A stretch of 64,000 nt of DNA from Talinum fruticosum (GCA_021018815.1 JAITYX010000046.1:2322001-2386000), one strand, 5' to 3'. Numbered from the stretch's first letter, positions 1 to 11,877 are shown. Program-made: numbers and translations. The notes: a model not told the origin generated them from the letters alone.

Positions 1-1712
1 CTTTCCGTCCTTGGTTTTCCCAGGTATGTTTAAAAGAGTGTCAATGAGACTTTCATAAATGTTTTTCTCTATGTGCATCACATCAAGACTATACAAATGT
101 TTTTCTCTATGTGCATCACATCAAGACTATGTCTCACATACAACTCTTTCCAATATGGTAGATTAAAAATATTGATCTCCTTTTCCACACACCGTTTTTG
201 GATTGACGTAGATATGGCTTGCCGAACTCCACATCAAGACCCTTCACTTGTTCATAAATTTGATGTTATGTTAATGGAGTTGGAGCAGAATCCATCTCGG
301 TTTTACCATTGAAATCCTTCTTTTTCTTATGATATTGATGGGAATAAGGAAGAAATTTTCGGTGTCCGAGATAGACCATCTTCTTTCCGTGCTTAAGTTA
401 ATAGGAGCAACTACCCTTTATATAAATGGGGCATACTTTATGGCCTTTGACGGTATAATCGGATAAGTTTTTGTATGCGGGAAGTCATTGATCGTGGTGA
501 AGATCATAACTCGCAATGTAAATTGCTTTTGACGGTATACATCAAAAACTGAAACACCTTTATTCCATATGAGCTTTAAATCTTCAACAAAAAGCACCAA
601 GTACACATCTATATCATTTCCTGGCTATTTAGGCCCAAAAATGAGTATTGGCAATATAATGTACTTGCGTTTCATACACAATGAGCATGATAGGTTGTAA
701 ATAACCAAAAGAATGGGTTACATGTTGTGCTTGCTACTCAGGTCACCATAGGGGTTTATTCTGTCCGTACAAAGACCCAAACGTAGATTCCGTGTCTCCC
801 TACCAAATTCCGGAACAATGAATCTATCTTCTTCCACCGAGGAGAATCAGCAGGGTGTCATAGCTTGTCATCGGAGATTCTTCCGTCGGCATGCCACGTT
901 AAGTTCTTGGCATCATTTGCACTTAAAAGCAAGCACTTAAACCTCGTTATTATAGGCAAGTATCATAACACCTTTGCAGGAGGTCCCTCAATACTCTCTC
1001 CATCGATCTTTTTCATTTTGTATTGAGGTACACCACATTTAGGACATTCGTGTCTATGTGCATGTTCTTTTCAGTACAATATGCAATCGATGGGGCAGCA
1101 TATATCTTCTTATACCCCATGCCCATAGGATACAACATCCTCTTCACCTCATATGTACTACTGGGAAGGACATTGTCTCCTCGGGAGTATATCTTTGAGC
1201 GCATTCAACAAGTTTGTGAAACTTTTTGTCACTACGACCATTAGTAGTCTCCAAGTTCATTGACCTCAACACAACCGATAAATGAGCATATTTATCACAC
1301 CCCGAGTATATAGGCTTCTCCGAGTCGCCTAACAATCGCTCCAATACGTGCGGTTGATTGACTAATTCACCTTCTACTTCACGATGCGGATCTTCAACTC
1401 GATCTTCTAATTCCATACTCGCTAGCTTCATTTTCACCATACCCTTCCTCTTCTCCTACCTTATTATTCACGGACTCCTCTTCCCCATGCCATACCCAAA
1501 TCTTATAAATTGTGTCAAATTCATACTCGAAATAGGTGTCCTTTTACAAGCTTAGGGAGCAATATCGAGGAGTTAAAACAACGTAAACACGGACGGAATA
1601 TGGGCCGTTATCCGAATTTGGTTGTATGTTCGATGGTAATCTCCAAAAAGTTGTTAACACCATCACGATATTGGACACTCTACCTATTACTATAAACCCA
1701 TGCTCGATCCAT
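1..1712 (-). pseudogene. CACTA (En/Spm) TNP2-type transposase, decayed, runs off left edge
   Basis: Minus-strand remnant of a CACTA transposase. From an ATG at 1712 it reads MDRAWVYSNR, stop, then a stretch like the transposase-associated domain (GVNNFLEI, CLRC), to about 1540. A WVWHGE-like end of that domain lies near 1480-1500. Further on come YSGCDKYAHLSVVL (about 1270-1320), LPSSTYEVKRML with YPMGMGYKKIYAAP (about 1080-1180), NDIDVYLVLFVEDLKLIW (about 560-625), FTLRVMIFTTINDFPH (about 480-520) and HSLDVMHIEKN near 65-130. These are in the order of TNP2 family proteins. Several stops and frame changes break it, and the C-terminal half lies outside the window. Such proteins cut and join CACTA elements; this copy cannot make one. 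Family call firm; element ends not found. Confidence 0.88.
57..130. repeat. 38-bp tandem duplication inside the TNP2 remnant
   Basis: A 36-base block beginning AAATGTTTTTCTCTATGTGC occurs at 57-92 and again at 95-130, a period of 38. It covers the part encoding SLDVMHIEKN, so that motif is present twice. 38 is not a multiple of 3, so the duplication adds a frame change. Confidence 0.9.
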
Positions 1713-3898
1713 ACCCACCCTAAATACGAGAAGCAATTCACCTCATATAATTACAAAAGTACATACTTTCATCATTAATATTACGCCAAATAATATGACA
1801 TGAGCCTAATATCCTTCTATAGGGACAAATGGTCCTAAACCCATTCAAGAATAATATGACTCTAGACCATGTAGCAAAATTTTATCATACATTTTACAAA
1901 ATTCGAGCAACATTTCCTGTTGTCCTTTAAGTACAACATACGAATACTGAAATGACTAATGTGTATATCCTTACTTAATTGTTGGGTAACATAAGTAAGG
2001 CACATACACATCAAACCCATCGTCATCACAGTTGCACCCAAAGAACGAGAGGGGAAATGAGCACCGTAATATCTTGTCAAATGTATGATAAGATTTATAA
2101 TAGCCACACAATTTATTATCATATTATTCTCAAATTGTCCAACACGGACAATTAAAAAACCTATACATACCAAGCTAACATCCCGAGCGCTATACGAACC
2201 TTTATGCACGTAACGACACCTAGGATAACTTCTTATGTACAGATTTTTGAACATGTTATCTAAGCTTATGAAATGCATATGATAATTTATGAAAGCATAT
2301 AGATTGATAATCAAAATAAGCACAATATCATAACCTAGACATTATTTTTTTAATGTTATTTAGTAAATTCCTCTTTTTATAAACATAACCAAACTTATGG
2401 CCATGTACAATGTAAAACATGTGACTCAACTACATGCATTCTCCAATGCAAATCAAACAATGAATTTTAGGTAATACTAGATTTCCCTCTTAGACATCCC
2501 TGAATATTAACAACCATTACGAGGATAACCTAAACAATAATGCACCACCATTTACCTCACTACTCACCTCCCATCAACCAAGTTGTACGCCACAAATTCG
2601 AACCGACATAACTCAACGAAACCAAAGTCCAAAAAATATTATTCAATTCAAACCAAATTTGTAGCCATTTTCAAACAAATTGTAAACCCCAAATAAATCA
2701 AACCTTTCATAAAACAAACCCTTCCACCGCAAAATCAACCCACATTAGGACGAAATTACATCCAATTTCAATGAACTTCACTTATTCCCAAAAAATTACA
2801 CAACCAAACCTCAAAAACAAACCAAACCGAATCAAATTCTTAACTTACTCGAATTCAACACAAATTCGTCGCTCTACGTCATACGCTATCGCTATTACTT
2901 CTTCTTCTACTTGCTCTTCCTCGTCCTCGTGCCCTTCTTTGACCTTCGAGCGCATACTTCTTCTTCTTCTTCTTCGTCCATCCTCATCCTCTTTACCCAC
3001 CTCACCCACCTACAACGCCTCTCTTTCCCGCTCTTTCCGCCTCCTCCTAACTTGAATTGTGAACCTCCTCTTATGAGTAAGGGTAGAGCTGTAATTTTCT
3101 CTTCCCCAATCATTCACATGCTACACACGTGCTTTGCTTAACTTAACACCTAAATATCTATGTCCCTTTATTAGTCTAAGTCAAATTGACCCAATACCTA
3201 AAGGTCAATTTTCCTAAAATTAGAGCAGACTCGTGCACGTAAATTTTTTTAAAAAAGCTTGGTTCCCCTTCAATGCGGCCCGTACTATGCCTCGCCCAAC
3301 TAGCACTGGCAAAATTTTGTTCGATCCGATTATCCAAATTTATCCGTCCCGAAAAACCAGGTCGAGGTATGACTTTGTTGTCCGAATTTTAAATTCAAAC
3401 ATAAAATTTTCATATTTCTATTAGTACTGAACGTGATTTTAACCCGAATTTGCACTCGTCTAAATTATTTGACCCAAAAATATCAAATATCGAACAAAAA
3501 ATTTCGCCCAAATGACCAACCTAATTTCGACCCGAACCCAAATTTTTGCTATGACCGACCCAATTTCGACCCCGAACCCGAATTTTAGTGAGCCTTATGC
3601 CCAACCACTTGCCGCAGCCGGAATCGCCTCCTCTTCCTCTATAGCCGTCGCCTTCAGACATTTTGTCTCTCTTCCAACCTCCGTTAAAGTCTTTCTCTCT
3701 AGGACAAGTATATCTCGAGATAGCGGAGCTTACAACCACGTCAGTCCAGTCCAAACAAGGTGGCTTCCGGGATTGACTTCCATTAGAATAGGTTAACCAA
3801 ACAACTGGGGGTGTTCAATTAAATTGTCCACAATATTCTTCATATCCTTTATCAGATTCTTCGTCCAAAGGAAGATAAAATTGACAGCTGTTCTTGTG
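1713..3898. other. No gene recognised: upstream side of the CACTA remnant and PPR promoter side
   Basis: No conserved coding frame is seen. A CTT microsatellite lies at about 2956-2976 in a pyrimidine-rich stretch (2880-3060). From about 3290 to 3600 there is degenerate low-complexity sequence built on CGAACCC/CCCGAA-like words, similar to the hAT subterminal repeats found further right. The right end of the CACTA element (a TAGTG terminus) should lie here but could not be identified. The last few hundred bases would hold the PPR promoter and 5' UTR; no clear TATA box was seen. Confidence 0.5.
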
Positions 3899-5853
3899 AT
3901 GTTCATCACCAATTTCGTCCCAAGAAAGCTCAGTTACACTTTGTGTTCAATCCCATGTAAGTTTTTAGTTTCTTCTTTCTACTCTTCTTATTCAACTCCT
4001 CTCTACGAAGTTTCCGAATTTCAAGCTGAAAATGGCGGCGGTGATATTCAATCACTCATTAATGATGATATGTTCGTCTCATCCCCCAAAATGGGTTCTT
4101 ACAAACTGGGTGATTCCACCTTTTATTCTCTGATTGATACGTGTGCTAGTTCGGGCAATTTTGAGTCATTGGAGAGGGTTTTCCGTAGAATGAGCCGTGA
4201 AGGGCGGGTGTTTAGAGAAAGAGACTTCATTCTTGTGTTTAGGGCTTATGGGAAAGCAAATTTGCCTGAAAAAGCCCTTGAATTGTTTGAGAGAATGGTT
4301 GATGAATTTCGATGTAATTGGTCGGTTCGTTCATTGAATTCTGTTCTAAATGTAGTCATTCAGGGCGGTCAATTGAACAGGGCATTGGATTTTTATTATT
4401 ATGTTGTTGGAAGTGAGAATGTGATGCCCAATGTATTGACATTCAATTTGGTTATTAAAGCTTTGTGCAGGCTAGGAAAGATTGATAGGGCTGTGGAATT
4501 GTTGAGGGAAATGTCCAACTGGAAATGTGTTCCTGATGTTTTTACATATTGTACTGTGATGGACGGGTTGTGCAAGACTGGAAGAATTGATGAAGCAGTT
4601 TCATTGTTGGATGAGATGCAGATAGAGGGGTGCTTTCCTAGCCAAGTTACATTCAATGTCCTGATCAATGGGCTTTGCAAGAAGGGTGACTTGACAAGGG
4701 CAGCTAAACTTGTCGAGAACATGTTTTTCAAAGATTGTGTCCCTAATGAGGTCACGTATAACACACTCCTTCATGGATTGTGCTCTGTTGGGAAGTTGGA
4801 CAAGGCAGTTAGTCTTTTGAATCATATGGTATTGAGCAAATGCCTACCCAATGATGTTACGTATGGAACGATAGTTAATGGGCTTGTCAAGCAAGGAAGA
4901 GCGGTAGATGCCACTACTTTGTTGGTTTTCATGGAGGAGAGGGGACTGCATCCAAATGAATATATCTATTCATCTCTTCTTAGTGGGCTATTTAAGGACA
5001 GAAGGGCTGAGGAGGCAATGACACTGTGGAAGGACATGATCACAAAAGGACGCAAACCTAACACTGTCCTTTATAGTGTACTTATTGATGGTCTATGTCG
5101 AGCTGGAAAACCTGAAGAGGCTAGAGAAATTTTATACGAGATGGTAGACAAGGGCTTCACTCCTAATGCTTTTACTTATAGTTCCTTGATGAAAGGCTAC
5201 TTTAAGGCAGGTAATAGCCATGAGGCACTTCTCTTATGGAAAGAGATGGAAGCCAATAATTGTCTGTATAATGTGGTCTGCTATAGTGTTCTTATTGATG
5301 GTTTGTGTGAGGAAGGAAAGCTTGATGAAGCTGTGTCAGTGTGGAGGCGTATGCTTGACAGCGGATGCAAACCTGATGCTGTCACCTATAGTTCATTGAT
5401 TAATGGCTTTTGCAAGACTGGCTTGATTGAGCAGGGTTTAAAAGTTTTCAATGAGATGCTTTTTCAGGGGGTATATGCAAACCAGATGTAGTTACTTACA
5501 ATATACTTTTCGGTGGTTTATGCAACAACAATAATGTTTCTGGAGCCATTGATCTTCTGAATTGTATGTTAGATCAAGGTTGTGATCCAGATTTACATAC
5601 TTGTGACATTTTTCTGAGGGCATTAAGGGAGAAAGGTAACACTCCACAAGATGGTAAGGAGTTCTTGGATGAGTTTGCTTTACGATTGTGTAAGCGGCAC
5701 AGATGGGTAGCTGCTTCCAGAATTCTACAGTTTATGCTTCAGAAGCTTTTGCCACCAGAAGCCTCTACTTGGGAGATAGTTCTCAGACAGTGTTGCAAAC
5801 AGAAGAAGATTGTAGCAGCTATTGAAGACTGTTGGAGCAACTTATTCCAATAG
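3899..5853 (+). CDS. EMB1025: P-class pentatricopeptide repeat protein, EMB1025 (At4g20090)-like, one-base frameshift
   Basis: PPR proteins bind organellar RNA, one base per repeat. The N-terminus from the ATG at 3899 (MFITNFVPRKLSYTL...) is rich in basic and hydroxylated residues and lacks acids, as in mitochondrial transit peptides. In-frame codons back to 3824 have no ATG, so 3899 is the start. From about residue 85 onward there are roughly a dozen 35-residue P-type repeats (e.g. VPNEVTYNTLLHGLC, KPNTVLYSVLIDGLC, KPDAVTYSSLINGFC). The frame stops at 5489-5491, but the next frame carries straight on as CKPDVVTYNILFGGLC, LNCMLDQGCDPDLHTC and a C-terminus like EMB1025 (KKIVAAIEDCWSNLFQ, stop 5851-5853). 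One extra G in the GGGGG run at 5467-5471 would join them to about 650 residues, the family's length. It is single-exon, as usual for PPR genes. Either a real mutation, leaving a 530-residue protein lacking the last repeats, or a sequencing error. In Arabidopsis the gene is needed for embryo development. Confidence 0.92.
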
Positions 5854-6860
5854 CTGCAATGGTAAGACTTCTGTTTTCATTCTTATTGCATGCATTAAAC
5901 TGATGGTGTTCCGATCATGTTTTTCCTCTCTGTCATGTCCGCACCTACTGTTCATCCTTTATTTGTAATTATTCAAATGAAGAGAAAAGCATAGGGCACT
6001 TATTGTGAAGGGGTGAGAATTGAGATCCTACTGTGCAAGGTAAGATAATAACCGATGAGTATACTCTTCGGACAATACAAAGCTTATCCCCTTTGATAAA
6101 GCTTGTCTCCAGAAGCAAACAATGAGGCAATAAGAAGGGAATGCCAGCACAACATGAGGAATTCATATTAAGTTCTATAGACCCATGCATTGCTAGAGAG
6201 GATGTAACAGGAAAAGTGATTGCCTAGCCTCCACAAGGGAGGGATAACAACAAAAATGAAAATGCAGAAGTTCCGATATTGTAGAATGGAAAAATCTAAT
6301 AACAACTTGGATTTGAATCCCTCAGGTTAACTGCATAGTACTTATTTTTTGCAGGAATTTGTATATGTTTTGTCCCCCTACCCCTGGTTTCTTTCTTTCA
6401 ATGTTATCTCAATATCTTCTATAAATTTCACCCCTGGTTGTTCAGTTTTGCGCAATTTCTTTAAATCTTGTTGAAGGCCCATTGAAACATCTGTTTGGGA
6501 TGCTTTTGCTTATTATGTCTAATTTACCTCTTATTATCTGCTACGAACGAAAGAGGGATGACCAAGAAGGAAATATAATGAGAGGACATTTGTATATTGT
6601 GAAGAATGTTGTTTCGTTATGCAAATATCCAAGAAATAATGTGGAAGATGAGTTTGTTGTGTGGTCAATTGGCGCTTGGCTTGTTCTGACAACGAAAACA
6701 ATAGTGCACTTTATTTCCATGTGATTTCTGTGGATGTGGAGTTTGTATATATTCTTACTGCTCCCATTTGTTTTAAAGATTGTCGAAAATGCCCCTGGTC
6801 TGGAGGAGTTGCTTCCTTCAAATAGTGGCCCAAGCTTCAGGTATAATTAGACCTGTCAAT
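5854..6860 (+). other. PPR 3' flank; possible 3' UTR introns and a short exon-like piece
   Basis: Eight bases after the PPR stop there is a splice-donor-like GCAATG|GTAAGACT. Acceptor-like polypyrimidine-CAG or AAG sites occur near 6353 and 6778. The piece 6779-6840 reads IVENAPGLEELLPSNSGPSF in one frame and ends CTTCAG|GTATAA, like an exon with a donor. The 3' UTR of the PPR gene may be spliced, or these may be leftovers of another gene. The 80-codon open frame at 6482-6724 shows no known domain. Confidence 0.3.
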
Positions 6861-6990
6861 TAAGGCGGGCGGGTTAAATACGGGTCCAGTGTATTCGGGT
6901 TCGGGTAAAATACGGGTCGGGTGTATTTCGGGTTCGGGTAAAATACGGGTCGGATGTATTTCGGTTTTGTGGGTTTCGGGTCAACCCAAC
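6849..6990 (+). repeat. CGGGTTCGGGTAAAATAC minisatellite, possible hAT left end
   Basis: About three copies of a 33-34 bp unit (GGGTCGGGTGTATTTCGGG followed by TTCGGGTAAAATAC) lie at about 6881-6985. The block is preceded by TAGACCTGTCAATTAAGGCG, which resembles one end of plant non-autonomous hAT elements with GGGTCGGGT subterminal arrays. A matching right end and target duplication were not found. Confidence 0.5.
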
Positions 6991-7088
6991 AGGTCAAGAG
7001 CGCCATTTTTTCTTATTTTTAAAACGTTTGGAGAGATGATGGATAGTATAATGCTATTTTTGGGATTATTAGGGATTCAATTTTAGCA

Positions 7089-7200
7089 TTTGGTTTTTGA
7101 TGACAATGTTAAAAACGGTCATGAGCTCCTTGTTAAATTTGGTTTTTGGTGACAATGTTAAAAACAGCTTATAAGCTTCTCATCAAATTTGGTTTTTGAT
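7089..7200 (+). repeat. 49-bp tandem repeat, about 2.3 copies
   Basis: The unit starts ATTTGGTTTTTGATGACAAT and recurs with a 49-bp spacing at about 7089, 7138 and 7187; the third copy is partial. The copies differ by a few substitutions. No coding sense was found. Confidence 0.75.
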
Positions 7201-7789
7201 TTTTTCAATGTGATGATAATTTTTTATTGATTATTATATGTTTTAAGTGATTAGTTTAGTCATGGTTAATTTACATAATTGGTATGAGAGCTTGCGTACA
7301 ATAGTTTAATGAAGTTAGAAACTCATTAAGTTAGTTTTTTTATTTTTCCAATCAATTTTCCTACTTCCAAACAGTGGAAAAAATGTTAGTTGGAAAATCA
7401 ATTTTTTCCTTGTGTTTTTTCTCTAATCCAAACAAGGGAAAAAAATAAGTTTCTCTCAACTTTTTTCCTTCTCATTTTTTTTCCTCTGAATTTTCTTTTC
7501 AACCTACTTTCCTAGGTCTAAATAGAGCCTTAAGGCCATAGGAAAATAAGTATTAAACCCTTAGGGCCATCCACATGAGTCATGGGTCTTATGTTGCACT
7601 AGTTTATGTCTCTTGTAATTTGTCCTGCAGTGGCTAATGAAATGACTTGATTATTGTTCATTCCTTCTTTGCCATGGATTAATTAACTTTTGTCATACTG
7701 CCTGTGACTTCTGTAATGTAGTTTTGATGCTTTAATTGAAGCATGAATGTATCTGTCTTTTTAATTCTTTGCTTTTATCCACTTCACAC

Positions 7790-9420
7790 TAAAGCCATGT
7801 CTGCCTTGCCCCCATCACTTATGCTCGTTTTTTGAGGTTCTTTAGCTTGTTAGCCGAACCTCACTGTTTGTCCTTGAGGGGAATTTTTTTATTTTTTACC
7901 TTAAAATATGGTGAGTATTTTTTAAAGCTTAGGTTATTGAAAAGTACCTCAACATATGATTAATCTACTTTTTAGCCTCATGAGTAGTAAATTGATCACC
8001 AGATCATGCAAATTATAATTTTAACATTAAATCTTTTATAAAATAAAAAAATTGTAAAAAGAGACTTTGGTTTTTTTTTTTTTTTCCGATGATTAGATTT
8101 TAATATTCCGAACTTTGAGACATATTATTCATAATTTTCTGAGCTATCAATTCACCCAATAATATTTCCGTCTTTCTGCACCATAAAAATATTTCCGTCT
8201 TTAACACTAATTTTTTAATATCGCATACTTTGAAAAAGTAGTGATCGAGTGTTCCAAAATTGAGATAACTAAAGTTAATTTTTTAAAGTATGAGATAAAA
8301 AAATATTATTGTTAAAGCTAGGGATGATATAGATTAAATCACTAATTTGAAATATTATGAACAAAATAGTCCAAAATTTGAGATATTAAAATACAAAATA
8401 TTTTTTTAAATAAAATTACCGCTAATATTAATTTGTTGTTTCTCTCCCCTTCCCTCAGTCTTGTATCCCCCAATTTAGCTACCACCTCCCTGCTCCTAGT
8501 TCTTACTGTTCCCTCTCAATTTATAAAATTAAAAAATGAGACTTCTATTCGTAACCTTGAAGCATGAATCATCCATGAGCATTCAGACTTGACACTTCTT
8601 GTATTGAACTTATAGCCAGCCCTTGCTTATTTTATAAAGAGGGGGAAGCGTGAGAACTCCGGGGAGGGGAGGCTTGAACTAGATTTAGAATCCTGGTCAT
8701 TTAGTTCGGATATAGGACAAATTAACTTTAAGTTGGGTTATGTTTCAAGTTAAAATCATTTAGTGTCCATTCACTTAAGGACAATGTGAGTTCAGGTTAG
8801 GTTGAACCAAAATTTGGTTAAACGAACTTGTCTTATAAAAAGAATTAATTTTGTTGAAAAATGGGTCGGGTTCGGCTCGATTCGAGTTTCGACTGAGCAT
8901 ATTTCTGGTGTCGACTCAGATATAGGTCCGAGTGATTCAGTTTGTGTTTTGAGTCTCGTGTAAGTTTTTCTAATCTTGAACCCTAGGAACATGGGAAGAA
9001 AAGAAAGAGAAATAACAAATAAACATTTGAGGAATTTTTTAAAAAAGTCTTACTTTTTAATTTGCTTTTTTATTTTATAAAAAAATTTAAGAGTAAAAAT
9101 ATACTTTTCAAGATCAGTGACCCACAAATACCTTAAAATTAATTGACATACCTAGGTTAAAACAGTGAACTCACTAAAAAAGTGACTCACTATACTTGAG
9201 GAACCGAAAACGTAAACATTTTCTTTGAGGGAGGTGGGCATTCTCAGTCCTTTGACAACAGTAGCTCTTTGAGATGGGTAAGATAGATTTATGCCATCCT
9301 TGTACAGACTTACTGACGGCCAGCTTTTACGGTACTTGGCAGTAGCCAAAGCTTGGGTTCAATCAGCCAAAGAAATGGGACGTCTTCAGCCAGTCTTTGC
9401 CCCATTCATGCTTCAGCAGT
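7790..9420 (-). mobile_element. Repeat copy A (SINE-like family), split by an insertion at about 7883-9226
   Basis: Two blocks, 7790-7882 and about 9227-9420, match consecutive parts of repeat copy B (11255-12908): the words TGAGGTTCTTTAGC, CCGAACCTCACTG, GCATTCTCA, TTTATGCCATCCTT and TTACTG occur in the same order. Copy B has a tRNA-like head on the minus strand; the head was not found here. On the minus strand GAGGTTC and GAACCTC can pair as a stem followed by an A run, like a SINE 3' end. However, the similarity between copies continues past that A run, so the true element boundary is unclear. Confidence 0.55.
7883..9226. mobile_element. Unclassified 1.3-kb insertion into repeat copy A
   Basis: Sequence present between two parts of copy A that are adjacent in copy B. 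TTGAGGG occurs at both junctions (CCTTGAGGGG left, TCTTTGAGGGA right), consistent with a target duplication of about 8 bp. The inside is AT-rich and has a CGGGTTCGGCTCGATTCGAG-type stretch near 8870-8900. No coding domain was seen. It may be a non-autonomous DNA transposon; its termini are not clear inverted repeats. Confidence 0.35.
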
Positions 9421-10064
9421 GGGTGCTTGCCTTCATGCTGCTTTTATTCTAATGATGACAAACAAATGGTGAGTAACTAAACTCTGCTTAAAATATCAAA
9501 AATTACGCGGATGTACCCTAATGTTTGATGTAACTATTTTAAGGTTTCTCAAATATAAAAAATAACTCTTAGGTACCATGATCTTTGCAAACAATTATTC
9601 AAAGATATCTTCAGGTTTGATATAACTATTTTAAGTCCCTTCAGGTATGAAAAATAACTTTTAGGTGCCCTAACCTTTGTAAAAAATTGTCCAGATTTAC
9701 CCTAAAGTTTGGTGTAACTATTTAAAGACCCCTTAGGAATGAAAATATACTCCTAAATTTAGTGCCATGAGGAATACCTCTTTTAAATCGGGCACCTTAA
9801 ATTTTATACATTCTTCAAACATTCAAATTTATATATTTTTAGTATATTTCATTTATGAAAAATTTACAACTCTTAAAAAGGTAACTTCTTACAATCAAAC
9901 AACATTATAGGCTAACTAAGAGTAATAATTTATTATTTTCGATAGATGAGGGACTTTTTTTTTTTTTAATCATTTGTCGATAGTATAGGGTACTAAAGTG
10001 TCAATAATCCTTCATTTATTGTCGACAATTGATATAATAGATTAACTTCAAATTCTCTATTATA

Positions 10065-10130
10065 TGTAGTAATTGTCACAAATTGGGACATAAATCAAGA
10101 ACATGCGGGAAACCAAGAGAAGCATATGAT
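10065..10130 (+). pseudogene. Isolated CCHC zinc-knuckle remnant
   Basis: The frame starting at 10065 reads CSNCHKLGHKSRTCGKPREA, a perfect C-x2-C-x4-H-x4-C zinc knuckle. Upstream, in the same frame, nothing is recognisable; the fragment begins right after TATATGTAG, which could be a splice acceptor. A knuckle of this type ends many plant mudrA transposases and also occurs in retrotransposon gag. Its place inside inverted termini favours a mudrA remnant. Confidence 0.6.
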
Positions 10131-10505
10131 AGGGTTAGCGCCGACAAAGTTCGGGTCAATTCGGGTTCGGACAATTCGGACATTCGGACAAAAACACCAT
10201 ATCCGAACCTTGTCCGAATTGCGGATTTGGACGCCACGACCAAACCCGAACCCGAACTCGAACCCAAACCCGAATGTACAAATGTCCGAATTTGTGATAT
10301 GAACCGTTGAAAATTGAACTGAAATTATGTATGTGACTAATCTCGAACCCGAATTTTCAACCGAATGTCCGAATATTTTATTGAAAATTTTGGACTAAAT
10401 TATACCTAAATCCGAATGACCGAACCTGGTTATCCGATTGTCCGAATTTGTTTGAACCCCGAATAAGTCACAAAATTTGGATAATCCGGAGCCAAATAAG
10501 TCACT
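10131..10505 (+). mobile_element. hAT-type MITE copy 1, right end lost
   Basis: Same family and orientation as the complete copy at 13326-13748: TTAGCGCCGACAAAG start, then TTCGGGTTCGGACAATTCGG, CCCGAACCCGAA blocks, TGAAATTATGTATGTGAC, ACTAAATTATACCTAAA and a GATTGTCCGAATTTG block in the same order. The right terminal repeat seen in copy 2 is absent, so this copy is truncated or rearranged at about 10505. Confidence 0.6.
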
Positions 10506-11341
10506 AAATTATCTTGTTAGATGGGATGAAGGTAAAAAATCAATATTTTAAAATTTAGTCATTGAAATCGGAGGTAAAATTGATATTCAACAAAAAATTT
10601 TGAATTTCCTTCGTATGTATAATGTCAATGTCACATTATAACAAAGGGAAGTATACTTAAGAGTATATTTTCATTCATGAGGAACCTTTAAATAGTTACA
10701 TCGGATCTTATGGTTCCTCCGGATAATTTTTTCGAATATCGAGGTATCTCGTGAGTTATTTTTCATACCCGAGGGGTTTTAAAATAGTTGTACCAAATAT
10801 GAGGGTATCTCGACTAATTGTTTGGAAATGTTAGGTATCTAAGAATTATTTTTCATAATTGAGGGATCTTAAAATAATTATACCAAATCCGAGGGTACCT
10901 TCATGTAATTTTTCACTTAAACTATACTAGTTCTTTTTTTTTCAAAATCTCCATCCAAATTTTTTAAAATATTTAAAAATATCACTTTATCTATTTTTTA
11001 GTTAAAAAGTGAAATTATTTGACTATTTGTAAAGGATAAATATATTTATCTTTTTACTTCTTTTCTTTTGTTCACTTTTTTTTCTCCTTTGAACGAAAAA
11101 GGGATTTCATTGAATTAAATCAGGTTCCCCAAGAGTAATGACCCCTTGGGAAACTTCTCACAGTACAATTGTTCACGCCCATTAAAAGGACCGAGTCTCG
11201 TTATCAAGTGTGCAACTGCTTTACCTCCCTCTCCTTTTGACGTGGTAAGCAAGTAATGAACTAAAACGACTAAAACCATGTCATTTCCCTTGCCTCTACA
11301 CTTATGCTTGATTTTTCGAGGTTCTTTAGCATGTTAATCGA

Positions 11342-11877
11342 AATGGATGACGATAGGTCGGATCTGGATTGGTTCCACCTTGACTCGAATCCATTTATTT
11401 ATTTTTTCTGTACTTGGATCCAAACCTAATCGAGATTCGTTGAGTCTCGTGAAGATTGGACTCGGATCGAGACCAAGCATACCCACGAGTCATTAGTCAT
11501 TCAGGCTAATTTGTACATGTTTAATATTATTTCACATTTGTAAGCAATTTGACGACATATAACCCTTGAATATGACCAAAATATCGTGTTTTAAGGCATA
11601 AATCACAATATCTAATAACCATTATACAAAGTACAAGCTATTAGCATGCAACAGGTAGAAAAGAGAAATACAAAGACACAAAATAACAATAGCAGACAAC
11701 GCATTAAAAAAAGGTTTACTTACTGAATAACAAATACTAACTTAAATAAGTAGACCTAGATCCTATCTAGGTAACTTGGTTCCAAACTTGATTAAGATGC
11801 ATTGGGTTTAAATGTTTTGAATCCAGACACTGATTAAATGGTCGAGTCTAGTGGGTCTAGATCAGCACTGTGGCATA
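11342..11877. mobile_element. Unclassified insertion of about 535 bp into repeat copy B
   Basis: Copy A is continuous across this point (TTAGCCGAACCTCACTG), whereas copy B has about 535 extra bases between TTAATCGA and ACCGAACCTC. The insert begins ATGGATGACGATAGGTCGG and ends near GATCAGCACTGTGGCAT. Target duplication and inverted termini are not convincing. No coding domain was seen. Confidence 0.35.

Larger units (their letters stand above)
9482..10925. mobile_element. Non-autonomous MULE-like element with repeat-built inverted termini
   Basis: The left part (about 9482-9790) and the right part (about 10620-10925) are inverted relatives of about 300 bp. Each is made of degenerate units of about 100-120 bp containing GTACCCT, TTTGGTGTAACTATTTTAAG and ATGAAAAATAACT. 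AAAAATTAC ends the array on each side. Possible 9-bp flanks are TAAACTCTG and TAAACTATA (7 of 9 alike), so the target duplication is uncertain. Inside are a zinc-knuckle remnant and a hAT-type insertion. Long inverted termini plus the knuckle suggest a Mutator-like origin. Confidence 0.5.

Noticed and set aside
1862..2323. 153-codon open frame on the minus strand
   Set aside because: No recognised domain, AT-driven composition and no conserved start context; likely chance.
3824..3898. Upstream extension of the PPR protein
   Set aside because: It begins at TTG; no ATG occurs before 3899 in that frame, so the 25 extra residues are not supported.
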